64,000 nucleotides of DNA from Pithys albifrons albifrons. Lineage: Eukaryota; Chordata; Aves; Passeriformes; Thamnophilidae. The stretch's first letter is position 1; each line of letters opens with the position of its first letter. The notes under the pieces are model-generated. The model ran no database searches and was not told the origin of the DNA. It worked only from the letters and a program-made list of their open reading frames with translations. The stretch is from assembly GCF_047495875.1 (NCBI RefSeq), contig NC_092497.1:78523749-78587748 (forward strand). Direction: 5' to 3'. The position numbers were made by a program, and so were the translations under genes. Positions 35,961 through 47,873 of the stretch are shown here, in pieces.

Positions 35961-38438
35961 AAACCACATACTTCAGAATTTAGCCAGAAATGCAGAAAAC
36001 ATGCAAAGTGCAAAAGTTGAGAGTGCCCTGGGACTTATCTGACAAAATATAATAAAGATGTTTTATAACCACATTTCCATTCTTTGAAATTGTAGAGTAG
36101 TATGTTTCACTTGAAATATAGCTAGGTTATAGTTAAACTTCTATGAAACTGTATCTAAGGTAAATTTCCAGGTTCAAATATTCAAATATTTGAAAAGATT
36201 TTGTGCACAACAAGAATCTGGGCCGGGATTTATTATAAATAATTAAGTTTTATACTGAACAGGCATTTCATATTTTTCTTTAATTAAGCTTAAAAGTGAT
36301 CTTAGTCCATATACAAAAAATGATGAAGATTTATAGTGTCTTAACATATTAATTCTGTTTTTTATACTGTGGAGGGTCAGACCTTTTTCTTCTTGGGATT
36401 AAGTGTCACATTCCACTAAGACTAATGCAGGATTCAAGATACATGCCAATAAGTAATTTGTTGGTGTTATGACTTTGTGCTCATAACTTCATTTTGATTT
36501 TGACAATTAAAAATACTGATTTTTTTCCCCATCTCTCTTGAGCTGTTATTTCAACATTAACATCCACCAAATGACTCATGGTGCATTAATTTTTAAATGG
36601 GCAAGGTATGTGAAAAAAGTAAATATTGCTTAAAAAGCTTTAAAAAGTTCTCTACACTTTATTTCCAGCCATATTTGCTTTGGGGTTAGTATACACACAA
36701 GTCATGGTTTTTTTGCTGTGTTTGCTATCTTTAAATAAAGGGTTCCTTTCTGTCATGAAACAGTAAAGTTGTAATAATTGAATGCATCAGGATTCAGATC
36801 CAAACGTATCTGGAAACCTTAGTATTCCCAAAACAGTTGAAGCACGATCTGCAAAGTATTTACAAAAACTGCAGATGGGAAAGAGATTGATGGGGAAATA
36901 TTGCTGCTGAGTAGTATATGCATGACTACTGCAGCATCTGACTTGATTCTGACCCATTTTCATAAAAGTGAAATATGTTACTGCCCCAATAGCAAAAGAT
37001 CACAGTGACAAGGACAAGCTGTTGGTTTTCTATTCACCACTGTCTTTTTTAAGAAATTTTCTTTTCAAAGTAATCAGTGTATGAATTCTTATGAGCAGCC
37101 ATATAAAATGAAATGAGGAAAAAAGAATTCTTGGTACAACTCTGCCATCTGCAACACTAGAAATCCTTTTCCTCTGGAACTTTATCAGGTCTAATGGCCT
37201 TACATTCTGAATTAGTTTGACCCACACTAATGGATACCAAAGGGATTTCCTAGGTAACAAAAGTCAGTACAGAGTTACTCCTGTACTGACTTTTATAAAA
37301 TGTCAGCCTTTGTGAGGAACTGGAATAAATCCCATGACTTTAAAATGTTTATGGGTAGAAGCTCTATTTCTATGCAAAGGTCACTAAGCAGCCAGTGTTC
37401 ACATCTAGTTTAGCAGCTTAGTGCTTCTCTCCAGATGACAACCTAATTTAACAGCTCATTAATGTGTTGGCCACCCAGCAGGTATTTCAAAGTAGATATC
37501 TATCAACAAGCTCGAGGAATCAGCTGATGAGTGACACCTTTCCAATGGGTAGGCAGGTAATGAGGATGATTTTGAAACAGTCAGAAGATAAGCACTTTGC
37601 TGAAATGAAGCTTTCAATGTTTTCATGTGCAGATTGTTTTGTTAGCCCAAACTGCTGCTCTCAGAGAATTCTGTAAACAATAAGGATTTGTTTCAGATTA
37701 CAAGTGAAAGGAAAAAGTCTAAGACACTGTATTTATTTATAGCTATTTCAAACTTAAATATACTATGGAAATTTGTTTAACAATATCTTTGAACATTTAC
37801 CTGTTGTTAAAATTTAGGATCAATATCATTTATGACTGTTTGGTTTGCATATTAAATAAATACTTATAAGCATAATTGTTAGGGCAAAATATTTTTCTGG
37901 TAGTCTATGTTATAAATGCTTCATATGTTTATTAAGTTGCATTATTCCAATAAATTCTGAAGAAAAATAAATTTAAATTCTTTTTATATTATTTAATCAG
38001 TTTGTTATGAAAAATACCATGTATTTGGGAAACAGTGTTACTGGTGTCTCAGACTATTCAACAACAATAAAGCTCAATGATATAGCCATGTAAATGTTAA
38101 AAATACTAAGTTAGTGTATAGAAATGGAATTTTTTTCATTTTGTTTGCTTCATTGTTGATTGTTTATTCACAGAGTAGATTGGTTGGACTTTTCTGGTAG
38201 TTTTATTTCTTCCATTATGTTCTTGAATATTGTGTGTATATATTCTTCAAAAACAAATGGAATACCCTAAAACTTCAGCAACATTTGCAATTTACATGAA
38301 TATGATCGAATCTTATTTATAAGACACTGAAATATATGTAAGCTGAATTTGCATTACTTGAAGGCTTACTTTTATTATCAACTGATGTGAAAAATTAAGG
38401 CATATTTATTTTTAAAGTAATTGAAGATTTTTCTATGG
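35961..38438. other. AT-rich DNA with no recognised gene
   Basis: No gene, RNA or repeat family was recognised. Confidence 0.5.
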
Positions 38439-38443
38439 GCTAG

Positions 38444-39068
38444 TGTCTTAGTTTGAGATAAGCAACTGCCAACCCCCCCAAGCACAGAGAGAAAAGCCTC
38501 CCTCCCAACACCAGGGAAAGGGAGGAAAAGAGAGGGGAAAGAAAAAAAACACTTCAAACTGCATTTATACTAAATCTACATCTATTTTTCACAGAAAGAA
38601 AGAGACAATTAGAAGAGAGTACAAATACACACTCACACAAATCTGCAACAACAAGTTCCCCACCTCAACTTCTTAACGAACACACAAATTCTACTGTCCT
38701 AACTACACCTTACTTAAGAAGAAGCTTATTCCCCAGGGAGACAAACCCAAGCAGAAAGGAGAGACCCAGAAGAACACATTTTACTTCCCTGAGGTACCCT
38801 GTGAGCCAGTGGTGGGCCTGGTCCTCTCCATCCCCCCTGGGACAGCATCGTGCGTCCTCTCAAGAGGAGGCTGAGAAGCGACTGCCTTAACCACTCCCAC
38901 ACTGGTTCCTACTTTCCTGGAGATGATGTCATAATGTGGTATGGAATACAAAATTACTGGCTAGAAGAGGTCAGCTGTTAGCTCAGCCCAGCTCAAGTCA
39001 GCTGACAGCTTTAGCCCAGTCCAAACTCCAGAGCCCAAATCTAGGCCCACCTAGGTGAACCCATAACA
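38444..39068 (-). mobile_element. Solo LTR, family F copy 2
   Basis: This 625-bp LTR is the reverse complement of the family-F copy at 154-781. It reads TGTCTTAGTTT to CCCATAACA on the plus strand. Flanking pentamers GCTAG (38439-38443) and GGTAG (39069-39073) differ at one base. Similarity to copy 1 is high along the whole length, including the pyrimidine-rich tract, here purine-rich at 38520-38550. Confidence 0.9.
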
Positions 39069-39073
39069 GGTAG

Positions 39074-39553
39074 CATATCATATTTTATTGTGGAAAACAG
39101 GCCTTGTAACTTGAAAGAACAGAGCTGGACAGCATTGAAAATAGGGATATAGTAATAAAATATTGATTAATACTGAAACAAAATAAAATGTTGTCCTTAA
39201 AAAACAGTTATTCACTGAATAAATATTTGCTGTAAGGACCTTTTTATTTCACTTTTCTACAAACCAAAGAACCTAACATTTGACTGTGAATCCACGTGTA
39301 AGTAATAGCTCTAATACCTCACTGTATATCCCTGCAAACTTTGAACGTATGTTAAGGACTTGCTTGTTGTTGGTTTATTTTATACAGACCTCTGTTAAAA
39401 AGTCCACTCAGAGACTACACTGTAATGGGCTTTATCCACTGGACACCAGGGTTTATGTAGTTCAGTCTTGTTCATGTTCTTTTATTAGAAAAAAACAATC
39501 AAGGTCTGATGAAAGGTAAGAGCATCAATTATTGGAGAGAGATCACAGAACTA
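39074..39553. other. AT-rich DNA with no recognised gene
   Basis: Nothing was recognised between the family-F LTR and the decayed provirus. Confidence 0.5.
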
Positions 39554-40143
39554 TGTGGTAATTTTGGCCTTAGTTTTAGCTTTTGGTAGGCCCAGATAGT
39601 ATTATGCAGATTAGAGAGGACAAGCATCACCTGACTTAAGCAACCAAAGAGAGATTTCATATCATTTGACATCAAATCAAGTATAAAAGGAGGTGTAGGA
39701 GGTGTTTAGTTCTCTTTTCCTTCATGGCTGAGGTGTGAGGTAGACATGCCGTGCTATTCCGAGGAGATTAGGCCTCACTGCCGCTCAAGTCTACTTTCAC
39801 AGTTGTTTTTGGTTCAGGAAAATAAACATCTTATTGTTGGTTTTTCCTCCTCTCTTGATGGGTATCTCTTGGGAGTTGTCTTTTGGAGTAGTTTTTTAGA
39901 TCAAAGTGGTGGAATGTGTATTATTGAGTGTGCGACTTAGTGTGGAGTTATTGTTTCTTCCTACCTTTGTATATATTGTATTTGGCTTTTAATTTTATCT
40001 CTTCTATGTATATAAATATAAATATAAAAGGTTTGCCATTTTAAGTTTTAGTTTTAGGGGTTTTTCCTTCCTTTCCCTCCGGGCTGGGGGAGGCTCTTAC
40101 TCTATGGTTAGCACTTGACATTTTGCCAGGTCAGCAGTTAACA
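39554..40143 (+). mobile_element. 5' LTR of the decayed provirus (family B)
   Basis: 590 bp, TGTGGTAA to GTTAACA, the same length as the nested family-B solo LTR at 13450-14039. A TATA-like word (agtataaaagg, 39680-39690) fits a U3 promoter, and an AT-rich run (tataaatataaatataaaag, 40011-40030) lies in the U5 part. Confidence 0.88.
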
Positions 40144-40431
40144 GTGATAAGTGGTTTCTGACCTGTTAGACCAAAGGCCTTGGCAAGTTTCCCAGGAACT
40201 CGGCTGCATTCCTAGACCTTGTTTATATAGACATGCCTGGTTTATGCATTGTTTAGGTACATTCTGAACATAAAACATAAACAATATGGTTTCCCGCTGG
40301 ATGCATGTATTAACCTTCTGTTTAGGTCTTTTTAAGTTCAGGCAGCTTTCCTATGCCAAGACCTGAGGAAAATGAAACACAGCAGAGGAAGGTTTTGAAA
40401 AAAGAAATAAAATCATTCTGATTCTCCTTAG

Positions 40432-41690
40432 AGCTGGTTTTGCCATCAAAAAGAGTGCAATCAAGGGACCCGCCAGAGAGATTCAGTTCCTTGGAGTGAA
40501 GTGGCAAGATGGACAGCAACAGATTCCAACAGAAGTCATGAACAAGATTGTAGCGATGGCTCCACTAACTAACACGAAAGAAACAAGCTTTCCTGAAGGC
40601 CATAAGTTTCTGGAGGATGCATATTCCAGAATACAGCCAGATCATGAGCCCTGTCTACCTAGTGACTCGTAAGAAAAATGAGTTCCAATGAGTGCCTGAA
40701 CAGCAACAAGCTTTTGAACAGATTATGCAAGAAATTGCACATGCTGTGGCCCTTAGACCAGTTCAGACAAGACCAAATGTCAAAAATGTACTTTATTCTG
40801 CAGCTGAAGACAATAGTCCTTCCTGGAGCCTCTGGCAAAAGATGTCTAGTGAGGCCAGAAGCCAACCACTCAGATTCTAGAGTCAAAGCTACAGAAAATC
40901 TGAAGCCAACTATACCCCTACAAAGAAAGAGATCCTAGTAGCTTTTGAAGAGAGACAAACTGCCTCATAGATATTTGGTACAGAAGCACAGCTTCTCCTA
41001 GCACCCCAACTACTAGTGCTGAACTAGATGTTTAGAAGGAAGGTGCTCCCCACGCCTCATGCCACTCATACTACATGGAGTAAGTGGACTGCTCTGATCA
41101 CACAATGTGCTCAAACTGAAAAACCAAGTTGCCCTGGAGTCCTTGAGATCATAACAAATTGGGCTAAAGGTGAGAACTTCAGTCTGGCAAATGAAGAAGG
41201 AAGAGAACCATTGAAATCAGGCTGAGGAAGCTCCACCATGCAACCAGTTGCCTGAAGAAGAAATGTGTTATGCCCTCTTCACTGATGGTTCCTGTTGCAT
41301 TGTAAAGAAAACCCGAAGGTAGAAAGCAGCTTTTGGAGTTCCACTCAACAAGTAGCAGAAGCTATTGAAGAAAAAAGCAAACTGAGTCAATTTGCAGAGC
41401 CCACAGCTGTTCGATTAGCCCTGAACATTGGTGAATGAGAGAAGTTGACAAGGCTTTACCTCTACAGTGACTTGTGAAGGATAGCCAATGGCTTGTGTGG
41501 ATGGCTAGACTGATTAACGAAGACCAACTGAAAATGTAGAAGAAAACCCATCTGGTCTGCTGATACATGGCAAGACATCACCACCCAGATAGAAAAATTG
41601 ACTGTGAAAATTCACCATGTAGATGCCCATGTGCCCCAAAAGCCAAAGAAGAACATCACATCAACAGACAAGCAGACAAGTTAAAGTGTT
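40432..41690 (+). pseudogene. Broken retroviral pol remnant (reverse transcriptase end and RNase H)
   Basis: The translated fragments jump between frames. They include an RT-connection-like segment with FLGVKWQDG (about 40490), a segment opening VPEQQQAFEQIMQEIAHA (from about 40695), an RNase H start motif FTDGSC (about 41278-41295), and a later segment with VDAHVP (about 41617-41634). Multiple frameshifts and stops separate them. These motifs are typical of avian ERVL-like pol. The reverse transcriptase catalytic core and integrase are not present. Confidence 0.8.
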
Positions 41691-41759
41691 ATACATAGGT
41701 CTGAATTGGCATCATAAGATAGAGTTGTTCCTAGCTCCCATGATGCCTCACGCTATCGA

Positions 41760-41842
41760 AGTGTTTTTCCTCCCTTTCCCTCAAAGCTGAAGGAGTTCTG
41801 ACTCTGTTGGCACTTGGCCTTTAGTCAGGTCAGCTTTTAACA
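41760..41842 (+). mobile_element. 3' LTR stub of the decayed provirus
   Basis: It aligns with the last part of the 5' LTR (shared 'gtttttcc', 'ctttccctc', 'gcacttg', 'caggtcagc', 'taaca'). The first roughly 500 bp of this LTR are deleted together with the adjoining internal region. Confidence 0.8.
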
Positions 41843-42540
41843 CCATAGGAAAGGAAGTCTGAGTAAAATATGAATCTAAAAGGAGGGAAGAGCTAGGTGG
41901 TGCTAAAACTAGGGAAAGCAAATATTGGCCATTTTAACTAATAGTGAATAACTCATGGGTTTGATAATAATTCCATTTTTTCTAAGCCATTTAACAAGGA
42001 CAAGTCTAGGAATTTTCTAGAATACATGTTTTGAAAATGTAATGTATAAAGATTTTTTTGGAAATCTTAAGTATGTGTATGCTATTGTTTGCTTGACTTT
42101 GGTGCATCGGTAACAACTATGGTAAATAATGTTTTCTGGCTTGGACTCACTGATTCTAATTGTCATCTCTAATTCAGAATAGGTAAGAATGTTGACATGT
42201 CATTGTGGCTAATTGAAGTAACAGATTAGAAGTTTTACATATTTTGAATCAAATGCTGTTCCTTTTATCTTTCCCCCAGCAAAAAATATTTCCATGTAGC
42301 ATTTTTCAAAGATCAGCTAAAATAGCCTAGCAGAGTTTATTTATAGTTAGAATAGAGTGAGTAGTTAGGTATAATGTGCAATTCCAAAGAATTGACTTTC
42401 CAGTTCAAGGTGAATAATAAAAAACACAGCTTTTAAAAATTGGTCAATCATATTAGCATTCATATTAAAATTAATATAATGTATTCATGATTCCTCTGGG
42501 TTCCATATTTGGATTCCACATTCTAAATAGCATGTTTATT
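41843..42540. other. AT-rich DNA with no recognised gene
   Basis: Nothing was recognised. Confidence 0.5.
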
Positions 42541-43130
42541 TTAGCTAACTATGTTGGGTTGAGGAAGATAATTATTGTGTGAAATTTGCAACAACTGTAC
42601 CTCCTTATTGGACTGTGCATACCATGTCATTGCACTCCAGATGATCTGTTCCGTAACTTTCCTCAGCAGTGAGCTCAGGATGACAGGGTTTTGTAGACGG
42701 ACACCATACTGGCCGGCCTTCAGCCTTCTGGAACCTCTCTGGTTAATCAGGACTAGTGATAAGTGATGGAGAGTGTCTTGGCAAACTCCCTCTTGGAACT
42801 GTGATTGTCTCAGTGACACTGAAGGTAACAAACTACTCCTTTCTGGACTGCAGGGGGTCTATTCAGCTCACTGTCCCTATCTACCTGTTCAGGGGGCTGG
42901 TTGCCTTGAGGATAATTGGTCATAATATTGATGACTGAGGCAAAGAACTCAGGAAGTACTTCAGCCTTTTCCTCATTCTTTGTGACAGTGTTCCCTTCAT
43001 GTCCCATAAGGGAAGTTATTGAATACCTCATATTGTCATTGATTTCATTGCAGTGGTGAATCTTCTTTTTTTCCCTATTTCTTCTTTCTTTCCTTTTTTC
43101 TTTTTTGTTATCAGTCACCTTAATCAAAGA
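42541..43130 (-). repeat. Old CR1 ORF2 fragment
   Basis: Minus-strand translation gives broken pieces of the CR1 linker and early reverse transcriptase region, such as EEKAEVLPEFFASV and EQVDRDSELNRPPAVQKG. These match the corresponding part of the full-length CR1 (EEKAEVLNTYFASV and VDRERELNSPPVFQKG, 24351-24060). Frameshifts are frequent. The copy lacks the 3' end and tail, so it is an internal remnant of an old insertion. Confidence 0.88.
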
Positions 43131-45599
43131 TATTCAGTATAATTTAAGTAGATATCTAAAATTATGACATCTGTCTATCATGTTTTGTTAATTTTAAAGA
43201 GTATTAAAAGTTAAGAAGTACTGGAATTGAAACTGTGAAGATTTGCTTTTAAACAAATTTTGCAAGTCTCTTGGATAAATTTTCCTTACACCAAACTCTA
43301 CTTGTCTAATATCTGCTAATTCACATGAGAAAATAATAAACCACATAGATATGAAGCATTTCTATATGCAGTTTATCCTCAGTTTTCAGCTTTATTCTCA
43401 AAATGTTTAAACATTAAGTAATCAATATCTTGCATTAAAATTATTTAGTATTTTTTTGAGGACAAAGATGTTTACTAATATGTAAAGCTTTTTTTGGAGG
43501 TTCCAGCAGTGATGCACAGTCCTTAGTTATCTCATCTTATTTAAATCAGGGGATTGGCTATATTACTCTGCAAAAAAGTGTATTAAATATATATTAAGAA
43601 AAAACCCAAAACTAATCCCTCATCTAGATTTTTAAAATAAAATAACTTCAAAAATGTTATAGAACTTCTGGAAATAAAAAGAAGAAACAATTCAACAATT
43701 AGCAGACATAAATAATTGTCTGTCTGTTAAAGAACAATAAATCATCATCATCTATGACATCGGTGGTGATATTTTGATAGCTGTATTAGTCGTGCCTCTA
43801 CATCAAGTGTCATTTCCATGCATGATGTCACCTCCAGCAGCCTGCTATAGCAAGTGGGGAAAACAAACATCAGGACACATTGAAGTTTTCTCATACTGGA
43901 GCAGTATCTGCAAGCACCACCAATAATGTGAAAAATTGTCATGTTGAGATTTATGTAGCAAATTAACTTTAGTATCCTTTTGAGATAAAATCAAAACCTA
44001 GGTCTGCACTGCATTCTGCAATTTCCAGAGCATTCCTATGTTGCCCAATAGAACCAGTATTCCAACTTTTGATTTTGCAGAATCCTGTAATTATATTTTC
44101 ACCATGTGAATCAAGAAAACCCACATGTAGTTCTAACACAAAACAGCAAAACAGTGGAAAACCAGACTAATTAAAATTGTGTCTGTGTTGCTTATAATTA
44201 CAAAATTTTCCAGAATTTGGAAGTTAAAAGAAAAAGAAATCTCTTCTTTCCCCCGAAGAGGAAGCACTAGAATATCTGTAAAGCATCATAAATTTTGTTG
44301 GCAGTATCAATACGAATTTTGAGTAAAGCATTTATGGACAGGTTTTTTATCTGATACATTCTTACTGTTCACTGTAGTGGTTTTAATGGTACAAATACTT
44401 CACTTTTTTAAAAAGTGAGATAACACTACAGTAAGAATAGGCTAGCAAATCAGCTCACTACTAGAAAACAATCAATATAGATGGGATAGAAAATTTGAAG
44501 CTGTGGAGAAAATATGATGTATTTCTGAAACACTCCATATTCTCTGTACCAGAATATCCTAGTACCTTTCTGTCTTGTAGTTCTACCTATTCTGGAATTC
44601 TAAATCTTACCAAGAATAAGTTGTAATTGTATCTGTCAGTATTTTCATGCAAAAGGCTGGACTAGAATGAAGCACAATGGTTATCTTCATAAAGAATGAA
44701 TCAGATGTTCAGCTATTTAACTGATATACCACAGAAGCTCTATCTCAGAGCATGGATTTGTGACTTGTATTTTTCAAGATAGGACAGACACAAAATATTG
44801 TGGCCAATGAGAAAGGTTTTAGTTGCACTAAGCTTAAATGTTAGGTTATATTTCAAGTCTCACTGCCCTGGACTGTCCATAACTATAAATATGGGATGGA
44901 CAGTGACCATATATCATTTGCATTTCTTACAGGCTTTTTGGTCTGCTTGTATTCTCTACAGAATAACAGTTTATGCTTTCACATTTTCAAATGCTTCCAA
45001 ATGTCTTCATATTATTGCAGCTTTCTTGGACTTTAAGTTAATGCAAGCTGAAATACTGGTGCAAATGAAGTTGTACCGGAAAAGTAAAGAGGTATGATAG
45101 GACTTACCATAGTATGTTAGATAAAATGAAGCAAAATTTCTTGTGTATTTCTTAAGCTGTAGAGGCTGTGGATCTGTACCTACTGAGGTCACCCATGTGT
45201 CACAATGAAATTCCAATAGCAATCTTTAAGATCACAAGTGATAAATGTGTATCTAGAAGCTTGAGTGTAGGACACCTTCTAACTCATTTTTAGCAGGATC
45301 CACTATGTTGCTCATCACAACATCAACACAGCCCCCTTTCCTAGATTGAAAAATGTCCAGTTGGTAAACTTCTTGGTGTAATGTAGAAGCAGAAAGAATC
45401 AAACTTAAGTGTATTATGAATAACTACCTTGACTAAAAGTTATCATTACTTAGCTGCTATTTTAAAACTAATTTAAAATGTAACTGTAGGCATAAAGTCA
45501 ATAAGGTCAGATATTAAATTCTGTGCCATTGAAGGCTTTGATGAGTTTGATCCTGTATAAACCAAACGAAAACCCTCTAAAACATGAAAGAAGGAAATG
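43131..45599. other. AT-rich DNA with no recognised gene
   Basis: No gene, RNA or repeat family was recognised. Confidence 0.5.
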
Positions 45600-46093
45600 T
45601 AATGGAAAAATTACATCCCTACAATACAAAAATATGTGGAAGGCTGCAGAGACTTTAGAGAAGGGCCACAAAGGTAATCAAAGGGCTAGAAAACCTGCCA
45701 TATGAGGAAAGACTGAGAGAACTGGTGTTTTCTCAGACTTGAGAGAAGGTTTAGAGGAAATCTTATCACCATATTTCAGTATTTAAAGGGTGGCTACAAA
45801 GAAGATAGACAATTTCTTTCTACAACAAGTCTCAAGGAAAAGATGAGAGATAATGAGTACAAGTTACTCCTACAGAGATTCCAACTGGACACGAAACGCC
45901 AATTTATCACAATAAGGACAGTCAACCATTGGCATAATCTCCCAAGGCAAGGGTTGCATTCTCCAATATCAGACAGTTTTAAAATTCAGCTTGACAACTT
46001 CTGGGTCATCTTCTCTAGACCTTGTTTTTGCAAAGAAAGGTTAGACCAGAAGATGAGGTTCCTTCCCATCTGGGATTCTATGATTCTCTGAAA
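45600..46093 (+). repeat. Old CR1 3' fragment
   Basis: Diverged CR1 ORF2 end with 'gagaagggccacaaagg', 'catatgaggaaagactgaga' and 'tggcataatctccc', finishing with a degenerate tail 'gggattctatgattctc'. Partial frames remain open (45843-46091) but lack a functional domain. Confidence 0.85.
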
Positions 46094-46819
46094 TGGTAGT
46101 GAGACAGTTAAATACAGCTCTTCCTGAGAAATAACTTTAAAAATTTTAGCCTGTCACTTTAATAGACTGATTTTATTGAATGGAATTTTACAAAGATTAT
46201 TATAGCCAGGATTCTACTTTGCAATGTATAAAATTAAGTAAATACTTCGGGTTAGCTTTACTGGAAAAGCAATTTGATCCACTGCAGCTTAGTTCCATAC
46301 AAAGCCTGAGCTTTGTTAAATGAATGTATCAGCCCAAGGTATGACTTTTCTGAACTATCATGAGAAAAGATTCAGCTCCTGGTAGACACACTAGGAAAGA
46401 AACTGTTTTGAAACATTGGAAATATTTGCTTATGAAACATTGAAAAATGGGACAGTTACAATGTGAAACTGATTGTAATAAAGGTCTCAATGCTTTTTCT
46501 AAAATCCTTTTTTTTTTCTTTTTTTTTTAAGTGTGTGCTGATCTATACTGTTTCACTGAAAAAAATCCCACAACAAATCAAAGAGATTTCAGGAAGTAAA
46601 GATGACTAATGCTTGGGTCATTTCAGCAATCTCTATTTTAAAAAAAAAACAACCAAGCAAATAAAAACTCTAACCAATCCTTATTGTCTAGACAGTATGT
46701 AGATATAAAGAATAAGCAAAGAGGATCCTGACAGATTTGTGTGCATGCAATACATAACTCATTGCGTTTACTTCAGCCTAACGAGTCATGCATTGCTGTA
46801 ACTAATTTATTTATAGCCC
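46094..46819. other. AT-rich DNA with no recognised gene
   Basis: Nothing was recognised. Poly-T runs at about 46509-46530 and a poly-A run at about 46640 are low complexity. Confidence 0.5.
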
Positions 46820-47873
46820 TGTGATGGGCTGACCTTGGCTGGACATCAGATGCTCTCCAAGCCACTCTGTCATTTGGCTTTCTCAGCTGCACAAAGGAGA
46901 AAAAAACCCCTAACAAACAAAACACTTGTGGGACAAGATATGAACAGATTGTCGGATCATTCATTGATTACTGTCACAGGGAAAATGCCCAGCTTGGGTA
47001 AATTAGTTTAATTTATTGCCAATCAGAATCAGATTAAATTAATGAGAAATACACTTTCCCCCAACCCTCCCTTCTTCTTGGGCCAGTATCTTCTTTCAAC
47101 TCCCAAGTGATGTAGAGGGATAGGGAATGGAGGATTGCAGACAGTTCACAACTCTGTCATTGCCACTTCTTCTGCCTTACACTCTTCCCCTACTCCAGCC
47201 TGAGGTCCCTCCTACAGGAGACAGTCCTCAGTGAACTACAACATAGTTCATTCCCATGGGCCTACAGTTCTTCACAAACTACTGCAGCATGAGCCCCTTC
47301 CACAGAATGCAGTCCTTCAGGAACAGGCGGCTCTGGCATTGGTCCTCCCAAGAAAACATTATCCAGTGTGGGCTTCTCTCTTCCTAGTTGTATATGTCCT
47401 GCCAGGACGCTGCTTCAGGACCAGCTGTCTAAAGGGTCACAGACTCCTTAATGTGCATCCCTCTGTTCCAGTGTGGGGTCCTTCACAGGCTGCAGACTGA
47501 TTATCTGTACAACTGTAGATCTCCTCCGGCTTCAGGAGAACAGCCTGCCTCACCATGGACTTCACCAGGGGCTTCAGGTGAACCTCTGCTCCAGTGCCTG
47601 AAGCATCTCCTCCCCCTCCTTCGCTGACCTTGGTGTCTGCAGAACTGTTTCTTTTACATATTCTCACTCCTCTTTTCCACTAGCTCTAATACAGCAGTTT
47701 TTCCCTCACTTAAGCAACTTATCCCAGAGGTGCTACCACCGCATTGATGTCTCAGCCTTGACCAGTGGTGGGTCAGTCACCTGGCATTGGCTCTGTCACA
47801 CAAGGGGGAATCTTCTAGCAGAATACACCCTTGTAGCCCCTCATACTACAACTTTTAATGCAATCCCAATATA
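46820..47873 (-). mobile_element. Large LTR, family G, with decayed minisatellite core
   Basis: The interval resembles a widespread avian LTR of about 1 kb. On the plus strand it starts TGTGATGGGCTGACC, has an AATAAA signal on the minus strand near 46998, and contains degenerate roughly 40-bp units with 'cctgc...cag', 'gtccttc' and 'ggaac' words (about 47200-47590). It ends near 'cccaatata'. On the minus strand it reads U3 to U5. A 76-codon minus-strand open frame (47437-47667) resembles frames often seen in this repeat and is not a host gene. No target-site duplication was found and both ends are approximate. Confidence 0.7.

Larger units (their letters stand above)
39554..41842 (+). mobile_element. 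Decayed ERVL-like provirus with large deletions
   Basis: The provirus has a complete 5' LTR of family B (39554-40143), about 290 bp of unrecognised leader or filler, a broken pol remnant (about 40432-41690), and the last 83 bp of a 3' LTR (41760-41842, ending TTTTAACA). Gag, protease, most of reverse transcriptase, integrase and any env are missing. The flanking pentamers (AACTA and CCATA) do not match. The pol type and LTR family suggest class III (ERVL). It cannot encode any functional retroviral protein. Confidence 0.85.

Noticed and set aside
40144..40431. Primer-binding site after the 5' LTR of the decayed provirus
   Set aside because: No clear match to a tRNA 3' end follows the LTR terminus, so I could not support a call.
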